Shown here: piece after piece, positions 1 to 8,013 of the stretch
Layout of the letters: each line of letters starts with the position of its first letter
Numbering within the stretch: position 1 is the first letter of the stretch
NCBI RefSeq assembly: GCF_900166635.1
Contig: NZ_LT800497.1
Span: forward strand, 3,210,344 to 3,274,343
Reading direction: 5' to 3'
DNA: 64,000 bases
DNA from: Oceanobacillus timonensis
GTDB lineage: Bacteria; Bacillota; Bacilli; Bacillales; Amphibacillaceae
Position numbers and translations under genes: made by a program
Notes under the pieces: model-generated
What the model was told of the DNA's origin: nothing
Database searches by the model: none
What the model saw: the letters and a program-made list of their open reading frames with translations, nothing else

Positions 1-1247
1 CTGTCAACATCACGGACAGCCATACTGTTTCCGACATAGAGTGTTGTATTATCAGGAATAACCTCCGCGATTCCGCGGACAGCTTCCCCTTCTGTTATTT
101 GCATTTCTTCTCCTGATAACAAATGATGCTTCGCGATGTTATTGTATGTTTGCCATTCTTGTAACCATGATCCATGATGTTGTTCACCTGGCGCTTTTGC
201 GATTAATTGCTGACATAACTGCTTTGGATCAGTATAGATGTAGGCTGTATCATTCCCGGTAGGATCACGAAAACCTTCGTCCTCCTCTACCACAAACTGC
301 GGAATAGCATGATGTTCTTTCACAAAAAATAAATACGCTTTTGATACAGGCATGGCTCCAAAACGAATGATATAATCCGGCTGCAATTGTGCTCGTATTT
401 CCGCATCACGCAAAAAAGCATCATACGCTTCGATGACATGGCTTTTTTCATGGCTGCCTGTCCGCAGCTGGGATAACGGATCTGCCAAAACAGGAATATT
501 CCAGCTTTGAGCTAATTGACATACAGACGCAGCAAAATCCCCATTCATCTCCGGACCGCAGACAAGGAGTCCTTTTTGGGAAGAGTTGAAAAGGGCTGCT
601 AGTTCTTCTATCTGTTCATCGGCCAAATGTTTGATGCCTTCTATTCTGTTCATCCCCGTACGCTTGGTATCTGCTTCTGTATTCCATATATCCGGAAGCG
701 TGAAATCCGGAGCAAGTGGTTCCCTAAATGGGAAATTCACTTGGACAGGGCCTTTGTTCGTTTGTTCTGTGTATGCAAATGCCTGTGCTGCTTTTCGGCG
801 CGCATACCCAAGCATCTGCGGTGTTGCTTCTGGGACCGCCATTTCATGAAACCATTTGACGTAATCCCCATACATTTTGATTTGCTCAATAGCTTGAGGG
901 GCGCCAACTTGACGCAATTCATGCGGACGATCCGCTGTCAAAACCAAAAGCGGCACCCTGCTGTAAAAAGCTTCCACAACCGCAGGATAATAATTCGCTG
1001 CAGCTGTACCAGATGTACATACTAAGGCAACCGGCCGATTGGTTTTTTTCGCTAATCCCAAAGCAAAAAAACCGGCTGAACGTTCATCAATCACAATCCA
1101 ATCCTTGATAGAAGGATGCTCTCGGAATGTCAGTGCTAAGGGAGTAGATCTGGAACCAGGCGAAATGACAACATCTGTCATTCCGTTCCCTTCCAGCTCA
1201 TCAATAAAATTGGCAGTATAACGTGTTAAACTCTCTGTGTAATTCAT
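1..1247 (-). CDS. menD: MenD, SEPHCHC synthase (partial, 3' end outside window)
   Basis: Thiamine-diphosphate enzyme of menaquinone synthesis: it joins succinic semialdehyde, made from 2-oxoglutarate, to isochorismate, giving SEPHCHC. The frame opens at an ATG at 1247 and stays open to base 1, giving about 415 of the usual ~580 residues. Early motifs VVISPGSRSTPLAL, VIDERSAGFFALGLA and LVCTSGTAAANYYPAVVEA are typical of MenD and the wider ThDP family; the C-terminal ThDP/Mg site lies outside. The start is 4 bases after the menF stop, with a GGAG inside the menF end, so the two genes are probably translationally coupled. The gene is transcribed leftward, so later men genes are expected beyond the left edge. 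Confidence 0.95.
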   Translation of the reverse strand, partial: MNYTESLTRYTANFIDELEGNGMTDVVISPGSRSTPLALTFREHPSIKDWIVIDERSAGFFALGLAKKTNRPVALVCTSGTAAANYYPAVVEAFYSRVPLLVLTADRPHELRQVGAPQAIEQIKMYGDYVKWFHEMAVPEATPQMLGYARRKAAQAFAYTEQTNKGPVQVNFPFREPLAPDFTLPDIWNTEADTKRTGMNRIEGIKHLADEQIEELAALFNSSQKGLLVCGPEMNGDFAASVCQLAQSWNIPVLADPLSQLRTGSHEKSHVIEAYDAFLRDAEIRAQLQPDYIIRFGAMPVSKAYLFFVKEHHAIPQFVVEEDEGFRDPTGNDTAYIYTDPKQLCQQLIAKAPGEQHHGSWLQEWQTYNNIAKHHLLSGEEMQITEGEAVRGIAEVIPDNTTLYVGNSMAVRDVD

Positions 1248-1251
1248 TTTT

Positions 1252-2652
1252 CTAATCCACTCCTAAAACAGATAACATCGGCATTAACTTAATTTTTGTT
1301 TCTTCATATTCACTCTCAGGAATGGAATCTTCCACAATTCCACAGCCCGCAAACAAGGAAGCCTCATCTTGTTGTACCAACGCAGAACGTAAAGCAACTG
1401 CAAACTCACCGTGCTTATTACTGTCCACCCAGCCGATGGGCGCTCCATACCAGCCCCGGTCCAACAGTTCATTGTCACGGATAAATGCCAACGCATCCTC
1501 TCTCGGCGTTCCTCCTAATGCCGGTGTCGGATGAAGCCCGCTGATAATAGAAAAAATGTGATGATTCTTTTTCAGCTTTGCACGTACCGGCGTATATAAA
1601 TGCTGCAACGTTTTATATTGATGCACAGCCGGTTCATCCGGAACGGTAACATCTGTACAATATGCTTCCATGGTACTTCGGATCATCTGCACAACGTAAT
1701 CATGCTCTTCCCGGTTCTTCGGATCTTCAAAAAGATGGTTCGCTATTGCCTCATCTTCTTCCATCGTGTTACCGCGCGGTGCCGTGCCAGCCAAACAGGT
1801 AGACAATACGTCCTCCCCTTTTACTTTCACAAGACGTTCTGGCGTAGCTCCAAGAAAACAATCCTCTCCCATTTCATAGGCAAATACATAGGAATTGGAT
1901 TGGGTGTCTACAAGACGGTTCAGAATGTCTGGAATGTTTGCTGACTGGTGAAAACGAAGGCGCACTTCTCTAGCAAGAACAATTTTATCAATTGTTGTAT
2001 GTTTCATGACGTTCGTTGCTTTTTGTATGGTTTCTTTCCATTGTTCCGGTGCTATTTCCTTTTTACTTTGCACACGCAATACATGCGTACTTTCTTGGTA
2101 AACCGTTTGATCCAATAACGTCTGACGATGCTTTTGCAATTCTTCCCGTACCGTTTCATCCTCCTCCCCTGGAATAAGGAGACGATTTGTAGTAAGGTAA
2201 TAATTACCATCTGTTTGCGTTAAAATATAATTTGGAATAGAGAAATGGTTACTCGGGAAATTCTCCCATAGTTTGGTCTGCGGTTTTAACGGATCAAATG
2301 AAAAACCTCCCATCGCCACAACGCCAGTTCCTGACGTGTGGTACGGATTAGAAATAACAGCATTTTTTAATAATGCATTCCAATCCTCCTCTACTTGCTG
2401 GTAGCGATTTTTAGAAGCATCTACAGACAGCTCCACTGCATGCCCTGCTCCCGCCATTTGAAAATCTTCGTCTGCGCTCGACCAAAATGTGCGCGGAAAT
2501 TTCAACTCACCTGCTTTTTCTAAAAATCTATATAAAGAAGCCTGATTTATTTTTTCCGTGTAGCTAAACAGTCTTTCGTGCTGATCTGTCTGAACAGATT
2601 GCATAGCAGCCTCCAAATCAGCTGTAAACTGTTTTTCTTTTACTTCCATCAT
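1252..2652 (-). CDS. menF: MenF, menaquinone-specific isochorismate synthase
   Basis: Converts chorismate to isochorismate, the first committed step of menaquinone synthesis, in the cytosol. It has 466 residues, the normal length, with the chorismate-binding fold in the C-terminal two thirds: KIVLAREVRLRF, LGATPERLVKV, LAGTAPRG, ISGLHPTPALGGTPREDAL and AGCGIVEDSIPESEYEETK are all present. An ATG ATG pair starts the gene; the first is preceded by GGAGG at 9 bases. It leads the menF-menD operon. A sigma-A-like promoter (2771-2799) and a 17-bp inverted repeat (2680-2726) lie upstream on the same strand. Identification is secure. Confidence 0.95.
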   Translation of the reverse strand: MMEVKEKQFTADLEAAMQSVQTDQHERLFSYTEKINQASLYRFLEKAGELKFPRTFWSSADEDFQMAGAGHAVELSVDASKNRYQQVEEDWNALLKNAVISNPYHTSGTGVVAMGGFSFDPLKPQTKLWENFPSNHFSIPNYILTQTDGNYYLTTNRLLIPGEEDETVREELQKHRQTLLDQTVYQESTHVLRVQSKKEIAPEQWKETIQKATNVMKHTTIDKIVLAREVRLRFHQSANIPDILNRLVDTQSNSYVFAYEMGEDCFLGATPERLVKVKGEDVLSTCLAGTAPRGNTMEEDEAIANHLFEDPKNREEHDYVVQMIRSTMEAYCTDVTVPDEPAVHQYKTLQHLYTPVRAKLKKNHHIFSIISGLHPTPALGGTPREDALAFIRDNELLDRGWYGAPIGWVDSNKHGEFAVALRSALVQQDEASLFAGCGIVEDSIPESEYEETKIKLMPMLSVLGVD

Positions 2653-2679
2653 GATGATAAACCTCCGTAATCATACGTG

Positions 2680-2726
2680 TTCAAACACTGCGCTAAAAAT
2701 AACACGCTGTTAGCGCAGTGTTTGAA
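2680..2726 (-). promoter_or_regulatory. 17-bp perfect inverted repeat in the menF leader
   Basis: Two 17-base arms (2680-2696 and 2710-2726) are exact reverse complements around a 13-base loop. The repeat lies between the predicted menF promoter and the menF ribosome binding site. No T-run follows on either strand, so it is not a standard intrinsic terminator. It could be an operator, an mRNA stability hairpin, or part of an attenuator. Confidence 0.6.
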
Positions 2727-2770
2727 TATCCTCTCGTTTATGAGACAGGTATTTTTTATTATCCCCTCTT

Positions 2771-2799
2771 ATTTTATGCCCTTTTTGTTACTTTCTCAA
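2771..2799 (-). promoter_or_regulatory. Sigma-A promoter for menF-menD
   Basis: On the minus strand TTGAGA (2794-2799) and TAAAAT (2771-2776) are separated by 17 bases. Transcription would start near 2764, giving a leader of about 110 bases that includes the 2680-2726 hairpin. Confidence 0.6.
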
Positions 2800-2881
2800 G
2801 AAAAGCCTACTAGTTCATAAAAATCAGTTATTCTTCCCTGTTTTACAGTCGATAAAGACCTATTTATCTCCTCAAGAGAAC

Positions 2882-2910
2882 TTGACATAAACCATTTTAC
2901 TGATTATTAT
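2882..2910 (+). promoter_or_regulatory. Sigma-A promoter for the zinc-ribbon membrane protein gene
   Basis: A consensus TTGACA (2882-2887) is followed after 17 bases by TATTAT (2905-2910), upstream of the gene starting at 2994. Confidence 0.6.
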
Positions 2911-2993
2911 AAAATGGCATTACTTTTATAATAATCTAGATATTTATATTCATTTTAATGATTTTGAATAACTTGAAAAAAGGGGGACACCTA

Positions 2994-3332
2994 ATGCCTT
3001 TTTGTTCTCAATGTGGTAAAGAAAACGATGAAAGTGCTAAATTTTGTAATTCATGTGGCAACCCATTAAATGTTGCGTCAGTAAATGATTCTTCTGAACC
3101 CGTTAAGAATCAGAATGCGAATAGCGGCGGAAATGTATATGCCATTTTAGGTTGGGTTTTTGCTGGTCTTTCCATTCTGTTCTTTCCCATTTTATTTGCT
3201 GGCGGTGCAGCAATTTTTGGATATTTACATAGAAAAGTTAATAAAACACACGGGACGATTATTATTATATCAGCCATTGCGTGCGGAATTTTTGGAGTTT
3301 TATTAGGGATTGAGTCAACTTATTATTATTAA
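2994..3332 (+). CDS. Zinc-ribbon membrane protein, function unknown
   Basis: A 112-residue protein with an N-terminal zinc ribbon (CSQCG near residue 4, CNSCG near residue 19), a short polar linker, then two hydrophobic segments (about residues 45-68 and 82-105) likely to span the membrane. I start it at 2994 rather than the earlier in-frame ATG at 2958, because a run of five Gs (GGGGG) sits just before 2994 and the zinc ribbon begins right there. It has its own promoter and terminator, so it is monocistronic. Short zinc-ribbon/transmembrane proteins like this are common in Firmicutes and mostly uncharacterised. Confidence 0.75.
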   Translation: MPFCSQCGKENDESAKFCNSCGNPLNVASVNDSSEPVKNQNANSGGNVYAILGWVFAGLSILFFPILFAGGAAIFGYLHRKVNKTHGTIIIISAIACGIFGVLLGIESTYYY

Positions 3333-3344
3333 TTCACCTATTTT

Positions 3345-3371
3345 AAGAGTAGCTTAGGGCTACTCTTTTTT
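3345..3371 (+). terminator. Intrinsic terminator after the zinc-ribbon gene
   Basis: Arms AAGAGTAGC and GCTACTCTT around a short loop are followed by a T-run. Confidence 0.8.
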
Positions 3372-3433
3372 ACTGCTTATAGAAATCGTAAAATGATTTG
3401 TGTATTGAAAATCAAAATATCCTAATGATGGGT

Positions 3434-3462
3434 TTGACACGCTCCCCCCACTTCACTAAAAT
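3434..3462 (+). promoter_or_regulatory. Sigma-A promoter for menA
   Basis: TTGACA (3434-3439), a 17-base spacer containing six Cs, and TAAAAT (3457-3462) lie 34 bases before the menA start. Confidence 0.7.
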
Positions 3463-3496
3463 AAATACGATATAGTTTTTTAGGAGGAAGCCCATA

Positions 3497-4432
3497 ATGA
3501 CGACAAACGATACAGCTGATATAAAAGAATTATTGAACGAACGGGAAGGTTTTCATAAATGGTGGCGATTAATGCGCCCCCATACACTGACTGCTTCCTT
3601 TGTTCCCGTTTTTGTCGGGACAATGATTGCTTTTAATGAAGGAACCATCGATTGGCTGCTGTTTTTGGCTATGATGATTGCTTCGTTACTTATTCAGGCA
3701 GCTACCAATATGTTTAATGAATACTATGATTTCGTGCGCGGATTAGATAACGATCAGTCCGTCGGCATCGGCGGTTCCATTGTGCGTGACGGGATGCACC
3801 CGGAGCGGATTCGTAATATTGCCCTTATTTTTTATGCTATATCCATTGGCATCGGCGTCTACATATGTATTGTTTCCAGCTGGTGGATTGCAATTATTGG
3901 TTTATTTTGTATGGCAATCGGTTATTTATATACTGGGGGTCCTATTCCGATTTCCTATACCCCGTTTGGAGAATTATTCTCCGGAGTCCTGATGGGTTCA
4001 GTGATTATCGGAATTACCTATTATATTCAGACCTCTGCTGTTACGATGGAAATGATTTGGATTTCTATCCCAGTAACAATATTTATCGGGTGCATTAACT
4101 TTGCCAACAATATCCGGGATCGGGACGGAGATAAAAGAGGCGGAAGAAAAACCATAGCGGTACTTCTCGGCAGACCAAAATCCATTAAACTGCTTGCTGT
4201 TTTATTTATTGCAGCTTTCGCAATAACCATCATACTGATTTTAATCGGTATTCTCCCTGTATGGTCATTCCTTACTTTATTAAGTGCTCTTCCGGCTATC
4301 GGTGTGATTAAAGGATTTAAGGGGAAAACACAGGCTATTGACATGATGCTGGCTATGAAAAACACTGGGAAAACCAATACCATATATGGTCTGCTCTTAG
4401 GTGTCTCTTTATTGATTTCCGGTTTTCTGTAA
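3497..4432 (+). CDS. menA: MenA, 1,4-dihydroxy-2-naphthoate polyprenyltransferase
   Basis: Integral membrane prenyltransferase of the UbiA superfamily. It attaches the polyprenyl tail to 1,4-dihydroxy-2-naphthoate, giving demethylmenaquinone. It has 311 residues and about eight hydrophobic segments. Both aspartate-rich motifs of the family are visible: NEYYDFVRGLD (about residues 74-84) and NNIRDRDGDKRGGRKT (about 204-219), which bind the Mg-diphosphate of the prenyl donor. The start follows AGGAGG. It lies 0.85 kb from the divergent menF-menD operon, so three quinone genes flank one small unrelated gene. A DksA-like gene follows 35 bases downstream. Confidence 0.95.
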   Translation: MTTNDTADIKELLNEREGFHKWWRLMRPHTLTASFVPVFVGTMIAFNEGTIDWLLFLAMMIASLLIQAATNMFNEYYDFVRGLDNDQSVGIGGSIVRDGMHPERIRNIALIFYAISIGIGVYICIVSSWWIAIIGLFCMAIGYLYTGGPIPISYTPFGELFSGVLMGSVIIGITYYIQTSAVTMEMIWISIPVTIFIGCINFANNIRDRDGDKRGGRKTIAVLLGRPKSIKLLAVLFIAAFAITIILILIGILPVWSFLTLLSALPAIGVIKGFKGKTQAIDMMLAMKNTGKTNTIYGLLLGVSLLISGFL

Positions 4433-4467
4433 GCAATGGGTGCAACTCAATGGAAAGGATGGTAATC

Positions 4468-4827
4468 ATGCAAGCGAAACATTTAACTGAAAAAGATATT
4501 ACTTTTTTCAAGAAACAACTGTTGGAAATGAAAAAAGAAGCCGAATCGTATACCGAGTCAGCTGACAACCAGGAAGATGAACTCGCTGCAGTAACGGTTA
4601 ATAATCATCCGGCTGATTTAGGCACAGAACAATTTGAACAGGAACGGGATGCAAGTCTGGAGTATATGCGGCAAGATGATTTGCATGAAATTGACCATGC
4701 CCTGCAAAAAATAGAAGAAGGCACGTACGGATTAAGTGAAAAATCCGGCAAGCCCATTCCTAAAGAAAGACTAGAAGCCTTACCTACCGCAAGAATGCTA
4801 GTGGAAGAGGCATCAGATACGAACTAG
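4468..4827 (+). CDS. YteA-like TraR/DksA family protein without the zinc finger
   Basis: A 119-residue protein of the YteA branch of the TraR/DksA family. The N-terminal half is charged and helical (a coiled coil is likely); then come LGTEQFEQERD (about residue 51) and EIDHALQKIEEGTYGLSEKSGKPIPKERL. The family tract 'GTYG.C..CG..I' is recognisable, but the zinc cysteines are replaced (LSEKSG). YteA proteins in bacilli are linked to general stress; the role is unknown. I start at 4468 because AAAGGA precedes it at 8 bases. It probably shares the menA transcript and ends at the terminator at 4854-4908. Confidence 0.8.
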   Translation: MQAKHLTEKDITFFKKQLLEMKKEAESYTESADNQEDELAAVTVNNHPADLGTEQFEQERDASLEYMRQDDLHEIDHALQKIEEGTYGLSEKSGKPIPKERLEALPTARMLVEEASDTN

Positions 4828-4853
4828 TTACTTGAAAACAAAAACAGAATTTC

Positions 4854-4908
4854 CAAAAAGAAGCTGTCGTAAAATACATGGTATGCATTTTACGACAGCT
4901 TCTTTTCT
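4854..4908. terminator. Bidirectional terminator between the yteA-like gene and ribU
   Basis: Arms of about 22 bases (from 4858, and its complement ending near 4904) match with one mismatch. An A-run on the left and a T-run on the right let it serve both convergent genes. Confidence 0.85.
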
Positions 4909-4913
4909 TATTC

Positions 4914-5495
4914 CTATATAAATCTGGTTCGCTGTTGCTGAATCCAGCTTTGCATTTTTTTAAATAGCGGGATAAACAAGATCGCGATAATAATTCCTTT
5001 AATCATATTAAATGGCAATACGCCGCCTACAACGGTAATCCACTTCACTTGGTCTGACATTTCCCAGCCCATAAACCAGCCGTATGCCGGTAAAATAAAG
5101 TAATAATTGAGCACACTCATCCCGACAGCCATAATCACTGTACCTGTCGCAAGTCCCGTAATAAGACCTTTTAGCCCTTTTATACGATGATAAATAAGAG
5201 AAACCGGTAAAACAAGTATAAGTCCTGCCACAAAATTGGATAAAACCCCAATTGGTTCACCAGACCCGGATATAGCCAGATATAACAAATTTTTAAATCC
5301 GACTACCAGCACTCCGGCAATTGGCGAGAATATCAATGACGCGATTAACGCGGGAACATCACTGAAATCCACTTTTAAATACGGTGTTGGTAAAAAGGGT
5401 AATGGAAAATTAATAAAAAATAAAACAAGCGAAACCGTACTTAATAATGCGATAATAATTAACTTTAACAGCTGATTTTTCTTCTTTTTTTGCAT
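4914..5495 (-). CDS. ribU: RibU, riboflavin-binding S component of an ECF transporter
   Basis: Membrane S component that binds riboflavin and works with the shared EcfA/EcfA'/EcfT energising module, encoded elsewhere. It has about 193 residues, six hydrophobic segments, and RibU-like blocks such as INFPLPFLPTPYLKVDFSDVPALI and FGKN-type loops replaced here by VVGFKNLLYLAISG. I start at 5495 because GGAGG lies 7 bases upstream; the frame is also open farther up (to 5561) but with no better site. The decisive context is the FMN riboswitch and terminator just upstream (5604-5814), which ties the gene to flavin supply. Confidence 0.9.
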   Translation of the reverse strand: MQKKKKNQLLKLIIIALLSTVSLVLFFINFPLPFLPTPYLKVDFSDVPALIASLIFSPIAGVLVVGFKNLLYLAISGSGEPIGVLSNFVAGLILVLPVSLIYHRIKGLKGLITGLATGTVIMAVGMSVLNYYFILPAYGWFMGWEMSDQVKWITVVGGVLPFNMIKGIIIAILFIPLFKKMQSWIQQQRTRFI

Positions 5496-5603
5496 CAGCT
5501 TTCCTCCTCCATCATTTTTTCGATTCCAACTCGTGATGAAGGTTCGATACTTTTTTATCACCCAAGCAATTCATAGAAGCAGAAAAATTTTTCTATTGCC
5601 GCT

Positions 5604-5637
5604 AAAAAACCCTAAAGCTCTTGAGGCTTTAGGGTTT
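5604..5637 (-). terminator. Terminator of the FMN riboswitch expression platform
   Basis: On the minus strand AAACCCTAAAGC pairs exactly with GCTTTAGGGTTT, followed by six Ts. It lies between the aptamer and ribU, as expected for transcription attenuation when FMN is bound. Confidence 0.9.
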
Positions 5638-5699
5638 GGAGTCATCGCTAAATAAATACGCTAATATACATACGCATTGTTAAATAAAACAAGCTCGAC

Positions 5700-5814
5700 A
5701 TCTTCTCCCATCCAGACTGTTACTGTCGGTTCTGGAATTTCACCAGATCAACTGCAAAAAATGCAGCTCGCGGACTATATCCGCCGGTCGGGAATTGCAC
5801 CCTGCCCCGAAGAT
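5700..5814 (-). ncRNA. FMN riboswitch (RFN element)
   Basis: Read on the minus strand, all conserved RFN blocks occur in order: ATCTTCGGGGCAGGGTG, AATTCCCGACCGGCGG, AGTCCGCGAG, TCTGGTGAAATTCCAGA, ACCGACAGT and GTCTGGATGGGAGAAGAT. The closing P1 helix (ATCTTC with GAAGAT) is intact. It should switch off ribU when FMN is plentiful. Confidence 0.97.
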
Positions 5815-5840
5815 TGGAATCGAATATTAAATTTAATCAT

Positions 5841-5868
5841 AGTATACCACATTAAATTTATTTGGCAA
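5841..5868 (-). promoter_or_regulatory. Sigma-A promoter for the FMN riboswitch-ribU transcript
   Basis: Minus-strand TTGCCA (5863-5868), 16-base spacer, TATACT (5841-5846), about 27 bases before the aptamer. Confidence 0.6.
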
Positions 5869-5905
5869 GCGAAAAATGTTGAATTCAATATACTTTATTT
5901 TTCCA

Positions 5906-6970
5906 TTATCCATCATCTCGTAATGGATCCAGGTTCTCTTCCCCAGTCAGCTTCGCAAGCATCGTAACCAGTAGTTCAATTTCCTGTTCCATATCTTTCT
6001 TACTTACTGTTTCTACAGGTGAATGCATGTATCGTAACGGTAAAGATACCAGCGCTACCGGGACGCCTTTCCCAGTATAACGCATTTTATCTGCATCTGT
6101 TCTTGTCGCTGCAGGTGTCAATTCATATTGTAAAGGGATGGATTTTTCTTCGGCTGCTTCTTCCAGCCACTGATTCACTTTGCGATGAATGGGTGCCCCT
6201 TTGGCTAAAACAGGCCCGCCTTCTAAATGGACCTCTACCAGCTTTTTCGTATCTACATTTGGGTAATCGGTGGCAAAGGTGACATCAATACCGATAGCAA
6301 AGTCCGGCTCTATCCCAGCAGCTGCAAAATAGGCGCCGCCCATATTGGTTTCTTCATTCACCGTGCTCGCACCGTAAACGCCGATTGGAATATTCTTTTC
6401 CGAAAGCTTGCGAATCACTTCCGCAACCATAAAAGCGCCGGTACGGTTATCTAATCCTCTTGCTGAAATATATCGATCCTGTAAGATTTCCGGTTCTGTT
6501 TTAAACACGCAAAGGTCACCAACCTGTACCTTGTTAAGTGCTTCTTGCTTTGATTGGAAACCACAGTCCATATACAAGTCCTGCACATCAAAGTCTCCTT
6601 TTATGCCACCTTGATGTTGTGCATTGACACCAATAACACCTGTAATTGTTTCCTTATATCCCAGCACGGTCACTCGCATACCAATAGCTGCTTTCGGATT
6701 GATACCGCCCATTTTTTCAAAAAATATAAAGCCGCGTTCATCGATACGCTGAATCACTAGGCCAATTTCATCACAGTGGCCTGCTAAAAGGACTTTAAAC
6801 GGAGCGTCCGGATTTAATACAGCTATCGCATTGCCAACGTGATCTGTTCTGATTTCATCCGCATACTCCTGAATATAATTTATCCATTTCTTTTGAATCG
6901 CCATTTCCATACTTGATGGAGAAGGGGTATGAAGCAGATCCATTAATACATCATATTGTGTGTCCGTCAT
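5906..6970 (-). CDS. M42 family metallo-aminopeptidase (YtoP/FrvX type)
   Basis: A 354-residue cytosolic, co-catalytic metallopeptidase, likely removing N-terminal residues from peptides as a large oligomer. The metal site can be traced: AGHCDEIG (His65, Asp67), ARGLDNRTGAF (Asp174, bridging), TVNEETNMGG (catalytic and metal Glu near 206-207), IDVTFATDYP (Asp229) and RYMHSP (last His). Length and residue order fit the M42 family (glutamyl aminopeptidase, endoglucanase-like names). AGGAGG precedes the start. It stands alone, upstream of and on the same strand as the FMN riboswitch. Substrate preference cannot be read from the sequence. Confidence 0.9.
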   Translation of the reverse strand: MTDTQYDVLMDLLHTPSPSSMEMAIQKKWINYIQEYADEIRTDHVGNAIAVLNPDAPFKVLLAGHCDEIGLVIQRIDERGFIFFEKMGGINPKAAIGMRVTVLGYKETITGVIGVNAQHQGGIKGDFDVQDLYMDCGFQSKQEALNKVQVGDLCVFKTEPEILQDRYISARGLDNRTGAFMVAEVIRKLSEKNIPIGVYGASTVNEETNMGGAYFAAAGIEPDFAIGIDVTFATDYPNVDTKKLVEVHLEGGPVLAKGAPIHRKVNQWLEEAAEEKSIPLQYELTPAATRTDADKMRYTGKGVPVALVSLPLRYMHSPVETVSKKDMEQEIELLVTMLAKLTGEENLDPLRDDG

Positions 6971-7089
6971 ATTATTTAACCTCCTAGTTACTTCCCCCTT
7001 TTACCTATATATCATGTGCATCTTTTGTTTACCAAATTCACAGAAAGGGGTACACTTACTATATCAAATAATTGAAATGAGGGATACAA

Positions 7090-7644
7090 ATGGCATTAAA
7101 CGCGTGGTATGAAAAAGGACTTGATCCAGATGAATATATTGAAGCGATGAAAGTAAATAAAGAGGATTTATTATACATTTATGATAACTTTTCATTACCT
7201 GCAGATGAAGATTTTTTTAAGGAGACAAGAAATAAGAATTTAAGAGCCATAATTCTTACAGAAGACTGGTGCGGAGATGCCATGTTGAACATGCCAGTTC
7301 TTCTCAAAATATCAGAGGCTGTCAATATGCCTGTTAAAGCATTGCTTCGGGATAATAACCTCGAATTAATGGACCAATATCTTACCAATGGTACAGCCAG
7401 ATCCATTCCTATCATCATCTTTATTGATACAGATGGAAATGAAGTTGGAAAATGGGGGCCGAGAGCAGAAAAAATCCAATCCTATATAGATGAATCCCGG
7501 GCGCAATTGCCGTCAAAAGACGCCGAAGACTTCGGAGAAAAGCAAAAGCAGATGCATCGCTTTATTTCCAAATCGTATCGTGACAATCCAGATAATTGGT
7601 CGATTGTTTATGAGAGTATCAAAAAAACATTACAGGCAATCTGA
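7090..7644 (+). CDS. Thioredoxin-fold protein with a single active-site cysteine
   Basis: A 184-residue soluble protein with a thioredoxin-like core: LTEDWCGDAMLNMPVL (about residues 56-71) at the place of the active site and RSIPIIIFID (about 103-112) with the cis-proline. The usual CxxC is reduced to WCGDA, so only one cysteine is present and ordinary disulfide exchange is unlikely. A role as a monothiol or binding protein is possible. It starts with a GAGGG ribosome site, is monocistronic, and ends in a strong terminator. Similar 'thioredoxin family' proteins occur across Bacillaceae with no settled role. Confidence 0.75.
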   Translation: MALNAWYEKGLDPDEYIEAMKVNKEDLLYIYDNFSLPADEDFFKETRNKNLRAIILTEDWCGDAMLNMPVLLKISEAVNMPVKALLRDNNLELMDQYLTNGTARSIPIIIFIDTDGNEVGKWGPRAEKIQSYIDESRAQLPSKDAEDFGEKQKQMHRFISKSYRDNPDNWSIVYESIKKTLQAI

Positions 7645-7648
7645 TTTT

Positions 7649-7683
7649 TAACACTGATTCAACTATATGAATCAGTGTTTTTC
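7649..7683 (+). terminator. Intrinsic terminator after the thioredoxin-like gene
   Basis: AACACTGATTCA pairs with TGAATCAGTGTT, followed by Ts. Confidence 0.85.
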
Positions 7684-7839
7684 ATGTAAGTTATCTCTCC
7701 ACCCCGTCAATCTCCTGAAAACATCTCCCAGCCACGAATAAGTCCCTCTCTTATCAGTCATACTAACCTATATGAATACTCCCGCCACTTCATTTCTAAA
7801 GAAATTTAAAGTGTGGATTTCTCACGTAAATACAAAAAG

Positions 7840-7986
7840 GCGATTCACCTCCCTCCTACTCATTGGGTTCACCCTGCACATTCCGACGTGCAAATGTTTT
7901 CAGCGGGGCGAGTAAGCGTAGCCCCAGCCCCTAGTCCCAGAACGTTGTGACGTCAGCTTGCCTTGAGGTTGGGAGTCCTATCGCCT
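7840..7986 (+). repeat. Dispersed structured repeat, copy C
   Basis: The element is bounded by GGCGAT (near 7840) and ATCGCC (near 7979-7984) and holds the family hairpin at 7905-7925: GGGGC, the loop GAGTAAGCGTA, then GCCCC. Its left part (TTCCGACGTGCAAATGTTTTC) matches copy A at 17754-17775 with few changes, and both continue to an ACGTTG/CTTGCC-like end. It lies in the probable 5' untranslated region of the K+ channel gene, ending about 28 bases before its start. Nothing else was seen in the 370-base gap except the terminator at 7649-7683. Confidence 0.7.
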
Positions 7987-8013
7987 AATCAAGATAAATT
8001 GGAGGGTTTCCCG

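Noticed and set aside
586..1025. Overlapping plus-strand frames of 87 and 132 codons
   Set aside because: They lie wholly inside menD on the other strand and have no ribosome site; shadows of the coding region.
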